In this document: positions 61,277 through 64,000 of the stretch, piece after piece | Numbering within the stretch: the first letter of the stretch is position 1 | How the letters are laid out: every line of letters starts with the position of its first letter | Assembly: GCF_019312595.1 (NCBI RefSeq) | Contig: NZ_JAHWDQ010000003.1 | Span: 248,001-312,000 of the forward strand | From: Zhongshania aquimaris | GTDB taxonomy: Bacteria; Pseudomonadota; Gammaproteobacteria; Pseudomonadales; Spongiibacteraceae | Length of the DNA stretch: 64,000 nucleotides | Direction: 5' to 3' | Position numbers and translations under genes: made by a program | The notes under the pieces: model-generated | The model's input: the letters and a program-made list of their open reading frames with translations, nothing else | The model's database searches: none | Told to the model about the DNA's origin: nothing

Positions 61277-62848
61277 ATGTTAGTTCATCAGTTCTTCGAT
61301 TTTCACTGTCAACGCAAGCCCGACAGTCTATGTTTGATATTTGCGGGAAAACACTACAGCTATCGAGATATTTCGCATCAATCAGAACAGCTCGCACGAT
61401 CTCTGCGCAGCGAGGGACTAGAACACGGCGACCGCGTGGCCGTGCTGTGCGAGAATTGCCCCGAATACTTAAGCTTGATGATGGCGTGTAGCCGCATTGG
61501 CGCAGTGCTAGTGCCTATCAACTATCGGCTCGCACCCGCCGAAGTATTATTTGTACTACAAGATACCAAAACCAAATTACTGCTCGCGCCCGACGGTAAG
61601 CTAACTGAATTAGTTGAGGGCCTGCGCCCGCTGATTAGCGGATTAACGGTGATATCAACCACCGAACAAGGCGATTACAATTGGCAGAATTGGTTAGAGC
61701 ATGGCGCTGCCAACACCGCCGAAGCCAATTTCAGCAAATCTGATCCCAACACCTACTCTGCTTTTTTACAGCTATACACCAGTGGCACCACCGGCAATCC
61801 CAAAGGCGTTGTAATAAGTCATCACAATATCATCGCCCTCTACATCATGAGCCAAACCTCATTGCCGGTAAAATCAGGTGTGGGCACTAGAGACTTAGTC
61901 TGTGCACCCAATTTTCACATTGGCGGCTCTGGCACTTTGTTACTCCCCATTTTGGCTGGGGCCAGCGTGGTCTTGCACAGCAGTTTTAACCCCGTCGCCA
62001 TTGTTGACGACCTTGAGCAACTGCAAATAGACAATATGTTTATTGTGCCCGCCATGATAATGGCTATTATTGAATATGTGCCGAATATTGAGCAGCGCGA
62101 TTTCAGTCATCTGAAACAATTGCTGTATGGCGCTTCACCGATTAGTACCGGCCTGCTCGAAAAAGCAACGAGCATTTTTAAATGTGACTTTTATCAATGC
62201 TACGGCATGACAGAAACCACCGGCACAGTCGTTTCTCTATCTCCCGCCGATCACGCCTTAGCCCTCAACGGCAGGCCCGAATTATTGCAATCCTGCGGCC
62301 GCCCACTGGCCGGTGTTGAAGTCAAAGTCATCAATAAACAAGGCGAAGCGCTTGCACGCGGTCAAACCGGAGAGCTATTGATTCGCTCTGAATCTAATAT
62401 GCAAGGCTATTTCAATTTAGAACAAGCCAGCCGTGACACCGTCATTGACGGTTGGGTGCACACCGGTGACTCCGCCATGATCGATGAGGACGGCTACATT
62501 TTTCTTCGCGACAGAATCAAAGACATGATCGTTAGCGGCGGGGAAAACATTTACCCCATCGAAATAGAAAATGTATTAAGTAAGCATTCTGCAATTACCG
62601 ACGTTGCGGTAGTCGGCATTCCAGACGACAAATATGGCGAGACTCCACTCGCCTGCGTTGTATGCGCGACTGGCCAAACATTGACTATTGAAGAGTTAAT
62701 TACATTTTGCCGAGACCAGCTCGCAGGTTACAAAATACCGCGTCGTCTCGAATTTTACGAGGCCTTACCTCGCAACCCATCGGGCAAAATTCTGAAGAAA
62801 ACCCTGCGCGAACCTTATTGGGAAAATCGCGAACGCAAGATTAATTAA
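61277..62848 (+). CDS. AMP-dependent acyl-CoA synthetase/ligase
   Basis: A 523-residue ANL-superfamily enzyme: P-loop LYTSGTTGNPKGVVISH (about 168-184), YGMTETTG (near 312), HTGDSAMIDEDGYIF, RIKDMIVSGGENIYPIE, and the C-terminal catalytic lysine in PSGKILKKTLR. It activates a carboxylic acid as acyl-CoA. A fatty acid or a smaller acid cannot be decided. It would supply substrate to the dehydrogenase/kinase operon nearby, from which it is divided by regulators. Its end overlaps the convergent hydrolase by four bases. Confidence 0.92.
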   Translation: MLVHQFFDFHCQRKPDSLCLIFAGKHYSYRDISHQSEQLARSLRSEGLEHGDRVAVLCENCPEYLSLMMACSRIGAVLVPINYRLAPAEVLFVLQDTKTKLLLAPDGKLTELVEGLRPLISGLTVISTTEQGDYNWQNWLEHGAANTAEANFSKSDPNTYSAFLQLYTSGTTGNPKGVVISHHNIIALYIMSQTSLPVKSGVGTRDLVCAPNFHIGGSGTLLLPILAGASVVLHSSFNPVAIVDDLEQLQIDNMFIVPAMIMAIIEYVPNIEQRDFSHLKQLLYGASPISTGLLEKATSIFKCDFYQCYGMTETTGTVVSLSPADHALALNGRPELLQSCGRPLAGVEVKVINKQGEALARGQTGELLIRSESNMQGYFNLEQASRDTVIDGWVHTGDSAMIDEDGYIFLRDRIKDMIVSGGENIYPIEIENVLSKHSAITDVAVVGIPDDKYGETPLACVVCATGQTLTIEELITFCRDQLAGYKIPRRLEFYEALPRNPSGKILKKTLREPYWENRERKIN

Positions 62849-63741
62849 GCGCTAAACAATGCGGTCAACCAATCACTAATTTCGCTCATGGCCTTATTGT
62901 GATGATCATTAGGCCCCTGCAAACCGACAAAGCCGTGGCTAGCAGCGGCGTACAAGCTGTATTGCACATTATTGTCATGCTGGCTCAGACGCGCGGCAAA
63001 ATTAGCACCGTCATCACGCAGCGGGTCGCGCTCAGCGGTGATAAGTAGGGTCGGCGGCAAGCTATCTAAATCACTTCGCATTAACGGTGTCGCGCGCGGA
63101 TGTCGAGTCTGCCCTGGCTCTAACTGCGGGCTGTTTAGCAAATACGTATCCCAAAACCACATCATTAATTTACGCGTCAGCACAGGTCCATTGGCATTTT
63201 CAATATACGATAGAGTACCTGGATCGTAGTGATCCGTAACCGGATAAATTAACACCTGCCCCTTCACCACACCCGGCAAACATTCCCGCGCTTGCAAGGT
63301 CGTCACCGCAGCGAGGTTGCCACCAGCACTATCTCCTGCTACCGCAATAGCGTTTGGCAATCCACCATACTGGGCAATATGTTCATAAGTCCACTTTAAG
63401 GCTGCCAAACAATCTTCAGGCGCCGCGGGAAAGGGATACTCTGGCGCCAGGCGATACTCCACCGCCACCACAATACAATCACTGCGATCGCACAAGTCGC
63501 GGCACAGGGGATCATAAACATCCAAATCACCAATAACCCAACCACCGCCATGGTAGTACACCAGCACTGGGAATGGCCCCTCCCCCGGAGGTTGGTAGAC
63601 ACGAAGTGGAATAAGGCCGTGGGCAGTTTCAATACTCGAGCTGCGCACAGCAATATGCTTTGCCGTTTTACCCAGCCAGCGTATCCACGTATCTGCTTTA
63701 ACTAAATTTCGTATCGCAACGGCTTTGAGTTTTGTTTTCAT
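62845..63741 (-). CDS. HSL-family alpha/beta hydrolase (esterase/lipase)
   Basis: A 298-residue esterase of the hormone-sensitive lipase group. It has the oxyanion motif VYYHGGGWVIGD (about 61-72), the nucleophile GDSAGGNLAAV, the acid in ITAERDPLRDDG, and His in AASHGFVGL. It hydrolyses esters of short to medium chains. It ends convergent with the acyl-CoA ligase with a 4-bp overlap. No signal peptide, so it is cytosolic. It could release acids for activation by the ligase. Confidence 0.92.
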   Translation of the reverse strand: MKTKLKAVAIRNLVKADTWIRWLGKTAKHIAVRSSSIETAHGLIPLRVYQPPGEGPFPVLVYYHGGGWVIGDLDVYDPLCRDLCDRSDCIVVAVEYRLAPEYPFPAAPEDCLAALKWTYEHIAQYGGLPNAIAVAGDSAGGNLAAVTTLQARECLPGVVKGQVLIYPVTDHYDPGTLSYIENANGPVLTRKLMMWFWDTYLLNSPQLEPGQTRHPRATPLMRSDLDSLPPTLLITAERDPLRDDGANFAARLSQHDNNVQYSLYAAASHGFVGLQGPNDHHNKAMSEISDWLTALFSA

Positions 63742-63810
63742 ATCGCGTTCTTATTATTAGGGTCTGTTGACGTTTCATCACTGATCTTATTAGAAGTGTA
63801 TAAAATAAAT

Positions 63811-64000
63811 TTAAGCGGTTTTTTTCTCCGCACTTTGTTCCGCCACACACTTGTTATTTTTCGGCACCGCGTATAGTGTCGTCACATTGCGACCATTGCC
63901 ATCGGCCCGCAAATACACTTTGCTATTCACCCAACCTGTGGCGGTATAAAACCCCCATTTGCGAATTTTTGGACCGGTAATAAACAAGGTCAAGCTATCT
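63811..64000 (-). CDS. C-terminal fragment of an unidentified protein
   Basis: The frame runs from the right edge to a stop at 63811-63813 and codes for about 62 residues. There is an internal pattern of strands (LTLFITGPKIRKWGF, NSKVYLRADGNGRN, TTLYAVPKNN) and a Lys/Ala-rich end. The 5' part lies outside the window; a TTG at 63993 is a weak alternative start. I do not recognise it. The 69-bp gap to the hydrolase holds the AGGGTCTGTTGAC sequence noted elsewhere. Confidence 0.55.
   Translation of the reverse strand, partial: DSLTLFITGPKIRKWGFYTATGWVNSKVYLRADGNGRNVTTLYAVPKNNKCVAEQSAEKKTA

Noticed and set aside
1-64000. CRISPR arrays, complete insertion sequences, phage genes, rRNA
   Set aside because: No spaced direct-repeat array, transposase, integrase, capsid or rRNA sequence was seen on either strand.

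Overview
The window reads as the chromosome of a marine-type gammaproteobacterium. The gene order lptF/lptG - pepA - holC - (small gene) - valS, a FleQ-type regulator, OruR-type AraC regulators, a wax-ester-synthase-like start at the left edge and many acyl-CoA genes would fit a Cellvibrionales/Spongiibacteraceae-like organism. That placement is inference from gene content, not a database result. Base composition is close to balanced and no insertion sequence, phage or CRISPR array was seen.

Left part (1-5.2 kb): a truncated WS/DGAT-like gene, trhO-bolA-tfoX-like housekeeping genes, two late cobalamin genes (cobD, cbiB) coupled by a GTGA overlap, and a TIM-barrel amidohydrolase. The centrepiece (5.2-21.3 kb) is a complete cellulose secretion locus of the enterobacterial type: bcsR-Q-A-B-Z-C on the minus strand, divergent from bcsE-F-G on the plus strand. 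The minus-strand genes all overlap end to end and most use non-AUG starts. Downstream of bcsC, in the same direction, come a tiny Cys-rich lipoprotein, a glycosyltransferase and the amidohydrolase. BcsA (PilZ) and BcsE (RxxD) carry c-di-GMP-binding motifs. BcsG should add phosphoethanolamine to cellulose.

Middle part (21.3-50.7 kb): a TM2 protein, two methyltransferases including rlmC, an Fe-S flavin reductase, an EAL phosphodiesterase overlapping a gamma-glutamylcyclotransferase-like gene, a fatty-acid beta-oxidation gene pair with an AraC regulator, an OmpR-type two-component system beside a secreted protein of unknown role, lptFG, pepA-holC-valS, a large PAS sensor kinase flanked by two cold-shock-domain genes (one membrane-anchored), slyX, a Sui1/YciH gene, a fleQ orthologue with two FleQ-box-like palindromes in its own upstream region, gpt and tRNA-Arg(CCU).

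Right part (50.8-64 kb) is a lipid/acyl-CoA catabolic region: two AraC and two LysR regulators, a thiolase-like enzyme, SDR + ACAD10-type kinase + acyl-CoA dehydrogenase + histidine phosphatase in a tight operon, an acyl-CoA ligase and an HSL-type esterase. The kinase/dehydrogenase pair suggests catabolism through a phosphorylated hydroxyacyl-CoA, as in levulinate and 4-hydroxy-acid pathways. The most interesting items are this kinase-dehydrogenase-phosphatase module, the extended bcs operon, the FleQ boxes, the membrane-tethered cold-shock protein, a 37-bp perfect palindrome after valS, and a bidirectional terminator whose two arms encode the ends of two convergent genes.
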